Source: Skeletonema tropicum (lineage: Eukaryota > Bacillariophyta > Thalassiosirophyceae > Thalassiosirales > Thalassiosiraceae). From it: 64,000 nucleotides of DNA. Where the stretch lies: assembly GCA_037178625.1 (NCBI GenBank), contig CM074128.1, positions 4,960,001 to 5,024,000 on the forward strand. Direction: 5' to 3'. The notes beneath the pieces are model-generated. The model was not told where the DNA came from, did no database searches, and worked only from the letters and a program-made list of their open reading frames with translations. How positions within the stretch are numbered: position 1 is the stretch's first letter; each line of letters begins with the position of its first letter. Shown here in pieces: positions 29,402 through 39,478 of this stretch. Made by a program: the position numbers and the translations under genes.

Positions 29402-30761
29402 TTAATGTATAACTCTACCACATTTTCCTCTAGTGCTTTCAGGAATACTTTTTGTCTTTGCTGTCTTGGCCGTAGGACCCTTGTTCTTCCTCTTTCCCTT
29501 AAATCTTCTAGCCACCGATTCTCTCCTCATGACAACTTGTGGATTCATTGCTCTGTGCTCACATCAAGCACGTATTATTGCCTGCTTCTCCAAATCTCCT
29601 ACCCTACTGAAGCAAAAATCATAGCAGAAGCCGTCTTGGAAGATATTCTGTCACTGAGCCGACTCCACCATCATGTCTTCAATACCTGGATCACCCACGC
29701 TCATTAGTTGATTTAGGACAGCTTTCATTTGTGGAACTTTCTTATTGTCTTTATTGACAATGGGCACATCAAGAAGGATATGAGATGAGTGCGAATTTGC
29801 TGACTGTAACTGTATCCGACAGCTTCACCACGTGATGATTTGAACTTTGATATCTCGCGAAGCATTGCGCCGATATGAATCTGATGCATGTCCATTCCTC
29901 CTACGTACTCCCTGTTCCGATGAAGTACACCAGGAGCAACCTCTGATAGGACGGGATATTGATGCTTGTCTGACTCGGTAAAGGTTTAGTTGTGGAGGAT
30001 CGGTGATATCAGGCAACAGCGGTACAATAGTAATTTCCTCTCAAGGGAAGCACATGAGATGGAGTAACAGCAGCGGGTTTAGTAATAGAGATAGTAGCCG
30101 ACTCAAAAGGCTTAGTTGGCAATTGTGTTGGCGGTTGTTTCACGTCATCATGCGGCAATTGCTCTTTCCGTTTGTCAAGTAGTCCATGTCCATCAAATCC
30201 TCTCGGAGTTGTTGCTATGACATAACTTCTTGGACCTTCACTCCTTTCAATTCTGCGTCACGAGATGGTATTGCCACAGTATTCCATTTTTCATCTGCGG
30301 TGAATTCTTTGTGGCTTTCCATTTCAAAGAGTTACTAAAATCAGCAGAACGTGTTGTGCTGACTGGTGGAGCATCTGCCGGCCTATTTTCTTTTGCACCC
30401 TCGCAAATTTGTCCGTAGGAGACAGTGCAATAACTATTAAACTCTCTACCCACCATTATATTGTGCCTTTTCTGCATCTCCTTCAGCTTGTCTTGGTGAA
30501 CTTCGGCCTTGTTGTGCATCGGTCTTGATTGGTTCACCGTGACGATTGGTGTGTAAGCGTAGTCCAAGGGCTTCATTCGGTAAGTTGGGACAGCCCCTTC
30601 GAGTCATTTGTCTGGAGAACGACAAACGTGTTGGGATGCTCCAAATAGGGAGTCGAAGAAGGTATTTTGCCACAGGTGGGTGAGATCATATCATCATCGG
30701 CATTAATGCACGCGGGAGGCAAAAAGGTGACTATTGCTTTCGCAGCACGTGTGGTACTCAT
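29402..30761 (-). pseudogene. Decayed transposase-like gene
   Basis: From 30761 the minus strand reads MSTTRAAKAIVTFLPPACIN and on to LQTNDSK. It then shifts frame at GGGG (about 30602) into GAVPTYRMKPLDYAYTPIVT and AEVHQDKLKEMQKRHN, and stops at 30247. Further frames continue with EGPRSYVIATTPRGFDGHG, then EVAPGVLHRNREYVGGMDMH, and end with a basic tail (RRFKGKRKNKGPTAKTAKTK) near 29420. The YVGGMD motif after a basic stretch resembles the end of the catalytic domain in PiggyBac-type/DDE_Tnp_1_7 transposases, but the match is weak. At least four frame changes or stops mean it is dead. Confidence 0.4.
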
Positions 30762-31102
30762 CTGTTCCTCCTTTTGCAGAACTTAACTACTACAGATAGT
30801 TGCGGCGACGTTTGCACCAAAAGGAGAAGCATATCCAATGTATTGTTGTTGTTATTTAACGTCGCCGCTGGTATGCCTCGGTATGTTTCATCAATGAAAT
30901 TGGAAGTTGCAAGTTGTTGCATGATGAACGCGTACGTGTTGTGAGATCAGTCGAGTCAAAATAAGTTTTGAGAATAGTAGTCTTAAATTTTGTGTTTCAC
31001 ACATCTTGACCGGCACTCTCCGGCACTACCAGGTATGATCTAAGGTAGGAATTAAAATTTGTACGACGAAATCTCCTCCTGCCAGTAGTGCCCAGCTAAG
31101 GC

Positions 31103-31482
31103 CGTTCCTTACATACGGTGGACGTGGACGTGGACGCAGAATAACAAAGAGGGCCAATTCTACATAGGAACTCCTCGAAACGGGCATCCCCCCTTTAAAA
31201 ATCCCGGTTTATTTTTATTTTGGACGCAGAATTTTTTCATCTGCGTCCAACACAGAAAATAAACCGGGATTTTTAAAGGGGGGAAGCCCGTTTCGAGGAG
31301 TTCCTATGTAGAATTGGCCCTATTTTGTTATTCTGCACTACTCTATCCCCACCAAAAGATTGACACAGCACAGTTATTGGAAAGAGACACAAAAATAGAC
31401 ACAGAGTCACTTGAATGTAACAACTGTTACACACTCATTCTGCGTCCACGTAGGTCCACGTCCACGTCCACCGTAAGGAACG
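31103..31482. mobile_element. Foldback/MITE element with an inner hairpin of about 100-nt arms
   Basis: The outer ends (31103: CGTTCCTTAC then GGTGGACGTGGACGTGGAC) reappear inverted at 31437-31482. Inside, 31136-31232 and 31239-31336 form a nearly perfect palindrome; both arms contain CCGGTTTATTTT or its complement and the CGTTTCGAGGAGTTCC block. No reading frame belongs to it. No clear target duplication was found. Confidence 0.8.
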
Positions 31483-31575
31483 ACATATAAGTACCAGATC
31501 CCAGATGGCCGGTGGGCGAAGAAGAGGATTTTCGTCGCCCCGCCTCTTCTGATATTGATTCCTACGTTTACCTCA

Positions 31576-31814
31576 CGTGACAATCGTTGAGGGTTCATCT
31601 CGTCCTGAGATTCTAATTTGGCCCAGGACTCTTCATTGGGCTTGATCTTCTTTTCGAATGCAAGCAATGCCTTAGCAGCAGCTGATCGACAATTGGCTAG
31701 AGTAGTCAATCCGTTGTTTCCATTGGTAGATGAAGTGGCGTTGGAGATAAGATTAAGTCCCTTCCTCTTTTCTGACTCCGCCGCAATAACTGGATCATAG
31801 TGCAACCTCACCAT
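31576..31814 (-). CDS. Possible exon of an unrecognised gene (about 80 aa)
   Basis: The open frame reads MVRLHYDPVIAAESEKRKGL, then STLANCRS-like text (TTLANCRSAAAKALLAFEKK) and MNPQRLSRE. It has balanced, coding-like composition. It continues into the promoter-like block, but a GTAAAC donor directly follows the final GAG codon, so this may be a first exon or a gene fragment truncated by the ANK duplication. Function not recognised. Confidence 0.3.
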
Positions 31815-31889
31815 TAGGATCTGTTGTCTGTCTCTCCGCTGGTGTCATATTTGCGAAAATATCAAACATGTATCGGACCTTTTCAGTGC

Positions 31890-32340
31890 AGACATCTGCA
31901 ATAAACCGAAGACACACATTGAAATTGCATTATGGGTTTCTTTTTCTTCCATCACGCCAGCAGATCGTTGCCTTCGTCGTGATCACCAGGGAGACCTTTG
32001 CTCCTCATTTTTCTTGGGAGCTCCTGCCTTTTGCCAGCTTTTGCGCATCAGGATATTCTTTATTCTCTTCAGTAAAAGCAGCTGTATCAGTTCTATCGAC
32101 GCACCATCATTTCTTACGGCAACTTGCAGCGGCAGATCTCCATCTCCGTCCACCTGCTTCTGCATCTGCATCAGGATACTCTTTTATAAGCAGCTGTACT
32201 ACTTCAACCGACGCACGTCTTCCGAAGGCATAATGCAGCGGCAAGCGTCCATTTTGATCTTTCTCCTTCAATGAATCAGGATAAACACCGATAAGCAGCT
32301 ATACTTTTTCCACCGTCGCACCATGCCTGGTAGCATAATC
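31890..32340 (-). pseudogene. Ankyrin 3'-module fragment
   Basis: Same module as at 10880-11340, with the same 4-bp insertion (32154-32173) and a downstream flank matching 5213-5330. Units decay into AT-rich sequence that precedes the next ankyrin gene in the same order as at 11300-11390. Confidence 0.6.
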
Positions 32341-32621
32341 ATAATGCAGCCTACTAACATATGAATATGAATGATTCCCACACAAAACAAGTGTCTTTCT
32401 GCTATACCTATATTTTATCTCTATCTCTGAGTGTTTCATTCTACTTTTCTTGTCTATTTCCTCTTACTATGCTTCTTCTCGCTTGAATGTCCCCACTTTC
32501 CCTCTGCATCTGCATCCAACTCTTCCGCACTTGCCACCTCAGTCTTTATCTTCCTCCTTCACTGCATCAGGATACTCTTTGATAAAAAAACTGCGTTGCC
32601 TCCACTGACACACCGGAGTCT

Positions 32622-33782
32622 CTATCCTTTCGTTTCCAAATACGCTTCGGTGAGCCGCTCGATCACTTTCCTCGGCGCATGTTTGGTGGCAACTTGAAGC
32701 GGCAGATCCCCATCTGTATCTGTTACCTTCACTGCATGAGGATATACTTTGATAAATAAGTCTACCACTTCCAACGACGCACCATGTCTTGCGGCATAAT
32801 GCAGCGGAAGGTATCCCCATATATCTTTCTCCTTCACTGCACCAGGATATTCTTCGACAAGTAGCTGTATCACTTCCAACGATGCACCTTTTTCGATGGC
32901 CCTGTACAGCGGCAGGTTTCCGTAATTATTTTCCTTCTTCACTGCACCAGGATACTTAGTGATAAGCAGCTTGATCACTTCCAACGATGCACGATTGGAT
33001 AAGGCAATATGCAGCGGCAGTTCTCCGTATCGATCTTTTTCCTTCAATGCAACAGGATACTTATCGATAAGCAGCTTCATCATTTTTAATGACGCTCCAT
33101 TTCTGGCGGCATAATGCAACGGGAGGCCCACATAATCTTTATCTTTCTCCTTCACTGTATCAGGATGGTCTTCGATAACGAACTCTACCACATCCACCGA
33201 CTTGCCTTCTCTTAAGGCCCTAAACAGCTGCATGTCTCTATCCTCATCTCTAACGTTCGACGCATCAGGATATACATCGGTAAGCCGCTCGATCACAAAC
33301 CTCGACGCACCTTTTTCGGTGGCAACTTGAAGCGGCAGATCTCCATCCATATCTTTTACCTTCACTGCATCAGGATATACTTCGATAAATAGGTCTACCA
33401 CTCCGAACGACGCACCATGTTTGACGGCATAATGCAGCGGCAGGTATCCCCATCGATCTTTTACCTTCACTGAATTAGGATATTTTTCGACAAGTAGCTG
33501 TATCACTTCCAACGATGCACCTTTTTCGATGGCCCTGTACAGCGGCAGGTTTCCATAATTATTTTCCTTCTTCACTGCATCAGGATATTTAGCGATAAGC
33601 AGCTTGATCACTTCGTCCGACGCTTGATTGAATAAGGCAATATGCAGCGGCAGTTCTCCGTATCGATCTTTTTCCTTCACTGCATTAGGATATTTGTTGA
33701 TCAGGGCTTGAACACTTCCCACGTAAGGATTTGTCTTGAGGAGCTTGAGCAGAGATCGTTCTTCTTCGTAATAGCTAGACAT
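32622..33782 (-). CDS. Ankyrin-repeat protein, 386 aa (array copy D)
   Basis: Cap MSSYYEEERSLLKLLKTNPY, ten ankyrin units and C-terminus ERLTEAYLETKG. It has the same duplicated four-unit module as copies B and C but is more diverged (for example KYPNSVKVKD, ARNGASLKMMKLL), so it separated earlier. It starts 533 bp from the plus-strand RING-like/Sel1/MYND gene at 34316 and is transcribed away from it. CAACTGAATC precedes the ATG. Role inferred as protein-binding scaffold; partners unknown. Confidence 0.85.
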   Translation of the reverse strand: MSSYYEEERSLLKLLKTNPYVGSVQALINKYPNAVKEKDRYGELPLHIALFNQASDEVIKLLIAKYPDAVKKENNYGNLPLYRAIEKGASLEVIQLLVEKYPNSVKVKDRWGYLPLHYAVKHGASFGVVDLFIEVYPDAVKVKDMDGDLPLQVATEKGASRFVIERLTDVYPDASNVRDEDRDMQLFRALREGKSVDVVEFVIEDHPDTVKEKDKDYVGLPLHYAARNGASLKMMKLLIDKYPVALKEKDRYGELPLHIALSNRASLEVIKLLITKYPGAVKKENNYGNLPLYRAIEKGASLEVIQLLVEEYPGAVKEKDIWGYLPLHYAARHGASLEVVDLFIKVYPHAVKVTDTDGDLPLQVATKHAPRKVIERLTEAYLETKG

Positions 33783-34315
33783 GATTCAGTTGACAATAGT
33801 ATTAGCGTTGATAATTTCCTCAGCTGTTGTTGACGGGAAATGGGTGAATTTATTATGTTCATGTAGTGCAGGCGAAGCACCGAAGACCACCTTCCCACAC
33901 AACAAAAGCGAACGCTGCCGCAAAGAGAACTCTCCAAGAGTATTGCATGCAGGGAGTTAAGTGTTCGCAAAAGATTACATCATGAGAAATTAGTACGATT
34001 GAAAGAGGACTTCAGGGGGTAGCGGAGTTCTCACGTACAACAACGGCCAAGGCGACGTGCCCTCCCATGGAACCCCATGGTGAGGGTGTAAAAGAGGCAA
34101 AAAGAGGTAGCGTATGAAGCGCCACTACTTTCGTCACCCGCCTCTTTGAATACTAATTCCTACGTGACACTCAGATGGCCGGAGAAGAGGATTTTCCTCT
34201 TGATATTGATTCCTACGTCCCGTTACAATAACAGATGTGTGATTAGATAGAAGATGGAGTATATTTTTTTTTGCGCGCCACATAACTAACACAACAATAC
34301 CAATACACCATCACC
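33783..34315. promoter_or_regulatory. Shared intergenic region of a head-to-head ANK / RING-Sel1-MYND gene pair
   Basis: Besides the ANK leader it holds two copies of ATTCCTACGT (34156-34165 and 34209-34218), the first behind CGCCTCTTTGAATACTA and the second behind TCTTGATATTG. The plus-strand ATG context is CATCACCATGG, a good eukaryotic start. The same block arrangement occurs between the ANK start at 10230 and the relic at 10697. Confidence 0.5.
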
Positions 34316-35557
34316 ATGGCCGACGACGAGACAGAGCAGCAGCTGCGGGAGCAGATAGCATCTCAAAAGGCAGCAGTTGCCAACCTCCCCTCGCTAAAAC
34401 ATTTAGTTCTTGTATCGAGCCTGAATTCAGTTTCGACCAAAGCATGTGCGCAGCTAATCAAAGAGCTATCGGACAATGAAGAAAAGCTCGAGCTACTGCT
34501 GGAATCTAAGCGGGTGGCTGCTGTTGTCCGTCTTCAGGATGAGCGTCATCCTCCTAAATACTCTGAGGAATGTCCCATTTGTCTTGAAACAATCAAATAC
34601 TTGAATTTCCATACAATTGCTCGATTCAATTGTTGTGGTGGTTGGCTGTGCAAGCAGTGCAACGACAATCGCAAATCCAATGTGAAAGATGGCGTTGATG
34701 AGATGTACCGTGGCAAATGTCCCCTTTGTCGAGAAAGGATTCCTGAGACAACTGAGTATGAGGAAATTGGAAAGAATATATTGAAGCATGCAAACAAAGG
34801 TCAAGCATGGGCGCAGATGAAGATTGGAATATGGCACTCATTGGCTGATAATAAGTACGGCATTCCTTTTGATAACGAGAAAGGAATGCAGGTTTTGAAA
34901 CAAGCAGCAGATCAGGGTGAAGCGGATGCTGTATGTGGCCTTGCGTTCGCATATAGGGAAGGATTACTTGATTGGGATGAATCGAAATACATGCATTATT
35001 TGAAAGCGGCTGCGGATCTCGGACACCCAGAAGCACAAAAAGAGCTCAGTAAGCGGGATAAAGAGAATTATCTCTATTATAGAACGCTTGCAGCGAGTCA
35101 GGGTGATGCAGAAGCGTGTGCAATGTTGGGGCATCATTTCATGGCTAAAAAATCTTTCATCCTTGCAAAGTACTACACAGAAAAATACATCGAAAATGAC
35201 GAAGAAGTCCATCCAGTATACGCATTCAACTATGCCTTAGCATTGTTTTATCTTGGAGCAGAACAATACGGAGGAGACTTTGAAATACCTGGTTATAGTT
35301 CACTCCCTAAATCTTTGTTCTGGGCTCGCAAAGCACTGGAGGGCAATTCGTCACGTGCGAAAGATGCGATGGAGTTCATATCAGATATAGAGCGTCTTGG
35401 GAAGAAGCATTGCTCAAATTGCCTCAAGAAGGTAGGAAGCTCACCATTCATGCGATGCTCGCGATGTTTAGGAGCGTGGTATTGTGGAAAGGAATGTCAG
35501 GCGCAACACTGGAAGGCTGGACATAAGATTGATTGCGTCAAGAAGAATTCTAAATGA
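34316..35557 (+). CDS. RING-like/Sel1-repeat/MYND zinc-finger protein, 413 aa
   Basis: Complete open frame. Residues 6-75 are helical (EQQLREQIASQKAA, AQLIKELSDNEEKLELLLES). A RING-like cluster follows at about 86-138 (C86 PIC, C106 C107 GG, C112 KQC, C135 PLC). Sel1-like repeats span about 155-340 (KGMQVLKQAADQGEADAVCG, KYMHYLKAAADLGHPEAQKE, NYLYYRTLAASQGDAEACAM). A MYND finger occupies 365-407 (HCSNC, RCSRC, YCGKEC, QHWKAGH, C). Family knowledge suggests that the RING-like part could act with ubiquitin-conjugating enzymes and the Sel1/MYND parts bind partners; substrate unknown. No signal peptide or membrane segment. It is the intact reference for the broken copies at 1448, 10697, 35793 and 40560. 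Confidence 0.85.
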   Translation: MADDETEQQLREQIASQKAAVANLPSLKHLVLVSSLNSVSTKACAQLIKELSDNEEKLELLLESKRVAAVVRLQDERHPPKYSEECPICLETIKYLNFHTIARFNCCGGWLCKQCNDNRKSNVKDGVDEMYRGKCPLCRERIPETTEYEEIGKNILKHANKGQAWAQMKIGIWHSLADNKYGIPFDNEKGMQVLKQAADQGEADAVCGLAFAYREGLLDWDESKYMHYLKAAADLGHPEAQKELSKRDKENYLYYRTLAASQGDAEACAMLGHHFMAKKSFILAKYYTEKYIENDEEVHPVYAFNYALALFYLGAEQYGGDFEIPGYSSLPKSLFWARKALEGNSSRAKDAMEFISDIERLGKKHCSNCLKKVGSSPFMRCSRCLGAWYCGKECQAQHWKAGHKIDCVKKNSK

Positions 35558-35792
35558 TAATACTCATTCAAATGATCATTTTCAATGATGATAAACAAAT
35601 ATAAATACAGCATACAAGTTGCAATTATGTGCAGCTAGCTTTCATAGCAAGCAGAAGCAGAGGCCGCCAGTGGGTCGCAAGCTAGTACGTAGCTATTAGC
35701 AGGAAGTTTTGGGAGAGGTGTAACCTATTCTGGTGACGTAATGCGAGGCGGCAAGTGGTGTCACTTGGACATCAATTTTCCAAAACTCCTGA

Positions 35793-36589
35793 GCATGGGC
35801 GCAGTGTCACGTTGTATCATGGTACTCTGATGAAATGTTTAGTAAAGAATACGGCTTTCCTTTCGATAAAGAAAAGGGATTACAATTCTTGAAACAAGCT
35901 GCAGAGCAGCGTGACTCGGATGCATTACTGCAGATTGCGCTGTTGTTCTATCCACCTCAACGGGACGAAACGAAACACATGTATTACTTAAAAGAGGCAG
36001 CAGACCTTGGAAACCAAACTGCACAGTATAATTTGGCCGGTTCTTACAAAGAACAGAAGGATGATAAGGGGCGTCTTCATTATATCACGCTTGCAGCAAG
36101 TCAGGGCGAATCCCATGCTTGCGGTATGTTGGGACATTTGTTTATGGCAGGTGAATGTGGCCTAACCAAATCTTTGATCCTAGCAAAGCATTACTTTGGA
36201 AAAAGCTTGCAAGAAACAGGAAAACTCGAAGGCAGCCAATGCCAAGTTTATGGCTATGGTTTTTCGATAGCATTATATAAGCTTGGTTGTGAGCGATATG
36301 AAGGGATGTTGGAAATTCCTGGACATAGTCCAATCCCAGAGTCTCTATTCTGGGCTCGCAAAGTGTTGGAGGTGGAGGTTGATTCGCAAGTGACAAATGA
36401 TGCGATCGAATTCATATCACATATAGAGAATAAGGCAAAGAGTCGCTGCGCGAACTGCCGGAAGGAGGCAGGATGCTCTTTAGTTCATGCGATGTTCAAG
36501 ATGTTTCAGGAGCGTGGTACTGTGGAAAGGAGTGTCAGATACAACACTGGAAGGCTGGACATAAGATAGATTGCATCAAAAGGAAATGA
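35793..36589 (+). pseudogene. Sel1/MYND protein lacking the RING half, with a broken MYND finger
   Basis: Homology to the intact gene starts abruptly at GCATGGGCGCAG (35793), i.e. at AWAQ after the RING-like region; everything before is unrelated. The open frame from ATG 35835 to 36569 (244 aa) has four or five Sel1-like units (KGLQFLKQAAEQRDSDALL, YYLKEAADLGNQTAQYNLAG) and then RCANCRKEAGC. Near 36485 and again near 36512 one extra T is inserted, so the finger is read out of frame and the protein ends in an unrelated tail. In the restored frame the finger would end at 36587-36589. A Sel1-only protein may still be made. Confidence 0.7.
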
Positions 36590-37015
36590 TGACGAGCGCA
36601 ATACATCCAAACTTCACTTCTTACGTGTCGTCTCAAAGCTGCATTGAAAAGTATGGCTCAAGTGCAACCACGGGTGCAGCATTTTTACAACAACTTGTAT
36701 CATATATTTTAAGTAATATTCGTATATACATCATTTGAACAACAAACCCATTGCCATACCCCTTCGTTTGCCTTGGCCATCTCGTGCTTCACAGCCACGC
36801 CTTCACCTTTGATAGATGTTGTGTATGTGGGGCTTTAGGTTGCTCCGCCCTGTCCCGTTAGAAAAAGACTCCCAGTATCATGGCACACTGCTCGCAGCCA
36901 ACCAAAAAACTGAAAACCCAACCACAGCCAACCACCATGAAAACTCTGGCGTAGGGCGTAGGCAGCTTGATACAAATACAACTCACCCTTACCTAACCAA
37001 CAACAACACCTTACC

Positions 37016-37788
37016 ATGGGACGAGTAGCACGCTACAAAAAAGTAAAATCAATCGACCCCTTCGCCAAAAACAACACCTGGACATCCGACCAGGGTGACA
37101 AATCCTCATTGCGACGAGTTAAACGCAAATCCAAAACTGCCCTCCGTCTCAAGGAGCAAAAATTACGTCAACGCAGGGGTAAGAAAAAGGGTGCGGGTAG
37201 TAATGGATGGGGTTGTGATGATGGATATGATTTACCCCCCGAGGGTGAGGATGAATTTGATATGGCAGGATTTGATGGGGAGTGTGAAGAAGCAGGTTGT
37301 CAATACTAAGTCGATTGATGCATTGATGGAGCCGCAACTGTTGGCAAGTTCTATGCCTTCGGTTACCCCGTCAAGTTCAATGAGTCAGCATCAAGTAGTA
37401 GTGCACCAGACGAAGAAGAAGAAATCCAAAGGCAGTGAAGAGAAGGATGCTAAAAAGAACACGGCAGGCATCAAAGAAGAAGGGAGGCAAGCAACAGCAG
37501 CAAAAGAAGCATCCAGCAACAACACTTGATGGAAATCTCATCATTACACACAAGACACCCACAAATGAAATTATTGCGGCTCATTCCAATCCAAAACGGA
37601 AACGATCATCAGCTAATGCCAACACGGCTACATCTACAGATGGTGACGACTCTGGTCCAACAAAGCAAGAGCGTCGAAAGGCTTATTTGCAAGAAAAGAA
37701 ATTAAAGAAAAAGAATCGAGGAGCCTCCAATACTAATAACTACAACAGTGATGATGACGATGAGGATGTCTTGGCCAAACATCGACTC

Positions 37789-37819
<31 letters not shown>

Positions 37820-38169
37820 CTGAAACCACCTCTACTTCATCATCCAACAAACAACCAAAGAAACACGTCACCCAACAACAAAACTACTCAGATACAATCG
37901 TCGCACGATCATCTCAACTGGATGATCAGGTAGAACGACCACCCACCTTTTCAGTGTTGCCAAGGGGTGCACACAAGTTGTCCAAGAATCAAAATAATAA
38001 TAAGAAGAAAACGCAAAAGAATAATGACAACAGTGGCAGTGGTAATGATGATGATGTGGATAAGGAACAACGTATACGAAAGGAGCAGCAGGCATTGGAG
38101 GCGATGAGGGAAAAGGTGATGAGGCAGTATAGTATCATGAGAGAGAAGAGGAGATCTGGAGGTGTCTAA
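37016..38169 (+). CDS. CCDC137-like basic nucleolar protein, two exons
   Basis: The start MGRVARYKKVKSIDPFAKNN is like the conserved beginning of CCDC137-type nucleolar proteins. The C-terminal part has lysine-rich stretches (QERRKAYLQEKKLKKKNRG), a poly-Gln run and a motif DTIVARSSQLDDQVERPPTF resembling their VxxPP signature. The first frame meets a stop at 37309; a GT-AG intron from 37296 (CAG/GTTGTC) to 37435 (GGCAG/TG) restores one frame of 337 residues. The intron is my inference; a pair of base indels is the alternative. Ribosome biogenesis is the likely process by family similarity. Q/N/K repeats make the middle poorly conserved. Confidence 0.6.
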
Positions 38170-38361
38170 ACAATGATGAATTGATGATGATGAGATAGAG
38201 TGTGTACAATAATATATCAACAACGTGATTATTATTTAAGTAACTCCAAATTGTTGAAATCTACTCTTCTTCTTCTTCTATACATGTTCATCTTTCCACA
38301 GAGACTCAGAAATCATTTCCAGTCACTCATCTTTTCACTCTCTCTCTCTCTCTCTCTCTTT

Positions 38362-39014
38362 CTACTGCCACTTTAACAAACTTTCCGTCCCATTCTTACT
38401 TCTACCAACCCCATCATTATCCACCACCTCACTACTACACTCCCCACACAAATAATGTTCCCAACTAATCCACTCCCCCCTCCGTCCATAATACTCCTCC
38501 GGTCTCTTACTAATATACACATGCTTAATATCCCCATCACTTACCAATTGTTCAAATTCTTCTTTGGTGGTAATATGTGAAAAATTAGTGTTGTATCCAT
38601 TTTTGACTGGTGGTGTAGGATAGTTTGAGTGGCGGGACGGCGGAGGAGTTGAAGTGTGTGATGATGTTCGAGACGGGCACGGGTTATGCGGGTGGAGAGG
38701 AGGGGGATTGTGTCATTTCGTGTTGTTGCTGCGGTGATTCGATTGTTGTTGTTGATTTCGTTAGTGTTGTCATTGTTGTCATCGTTATCGTTGTTGCTGT
38801 TGTTGTTGGTCATTGAAAGAGGTTGATGATGGTGGTAGTGTTGGCTAGGTTTTGAATTGTAGAACAACATCTTGATAACTTGTTGAGGATAGTAGTTGTT
38901 GTTCGTTACGAAGGCAACACAACATGATGTAGTGCTTGATATGATGAGAATGGCGCAGACAACAGCCACAAGCGGAGGCAGCCTTCGGTGAATAAGTGGC
39001 GAGACCTTCATCAT
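38362..39014 (-). CDS. Putative plastid- or ER-directed protein of unknown function, frame interrupted
   Basis: The N-terminus (39014) has a hydrophobic signal (PPLVAVVCAILIISSTTSCC) ending in VAF, an AF site as used in diatom plastid presequences, then an Asn/Asp-rich stretch. That frame ends at 38541, but a second frame carries a more convincing C-terminus (TTKEEFEQLVSDGDIKHVYI, then YYGRRGEWISWEHYLCGECS) to a stop at 38362. A one-base indel in the Pro/Ser/His-rich middle would join them; GTAAGT at 38546 could also be a splice donor, but then the well-formed C-terminus would be lost. EWISW resembles a short motif repeated in diatom proteins. Function unknown. Confidence 0.5.
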
Positions 39015-39478
39015 CTTCTTCTGGCTATCAATTGTCTACTCGCAGAAAGGATTGTTACCAACCAACAGAACAGAGCTGATCCATGCATATCTACCTACCA
39101 TTGTTCGGTAGCTTTGATGTCATTGGGAAGATGATGCGGTGGTTTTGCAGAAGGCAACGAGACTTCGCCAGATGGCATATGAAACTATGGAATCACTGTC
39201 GTTGTGACACTGTTTAAAATTTTTAAAAACTCATTTTGCACTTCTTGACAAAAAAGATAGAGCGAGTGACGTTTCTTTTCCTCGCCCCTTCTTTGGTTTG
39301 ACACACGCACACCAGCTATCCAAACGAAAAGACGGAACACGCACCTTCCTAGTTGACAGCAGGCGCAGCACTGCAATCGATCATGGTCATACAATAGTTG
39401 TTTCATTGCCATTGTATTCACTGCACAGAACATTTTACATCAATTAGTATCTAGCATCCTCTTCAAGAAATCAAAATC

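Noticed and set aside
37095..37529. Third reading frame in the CCDC137-like gene as a separate protein
   Set aside because: It lies mostly within the proposed intron or out of frame with both conserved parts, and it has no domain.
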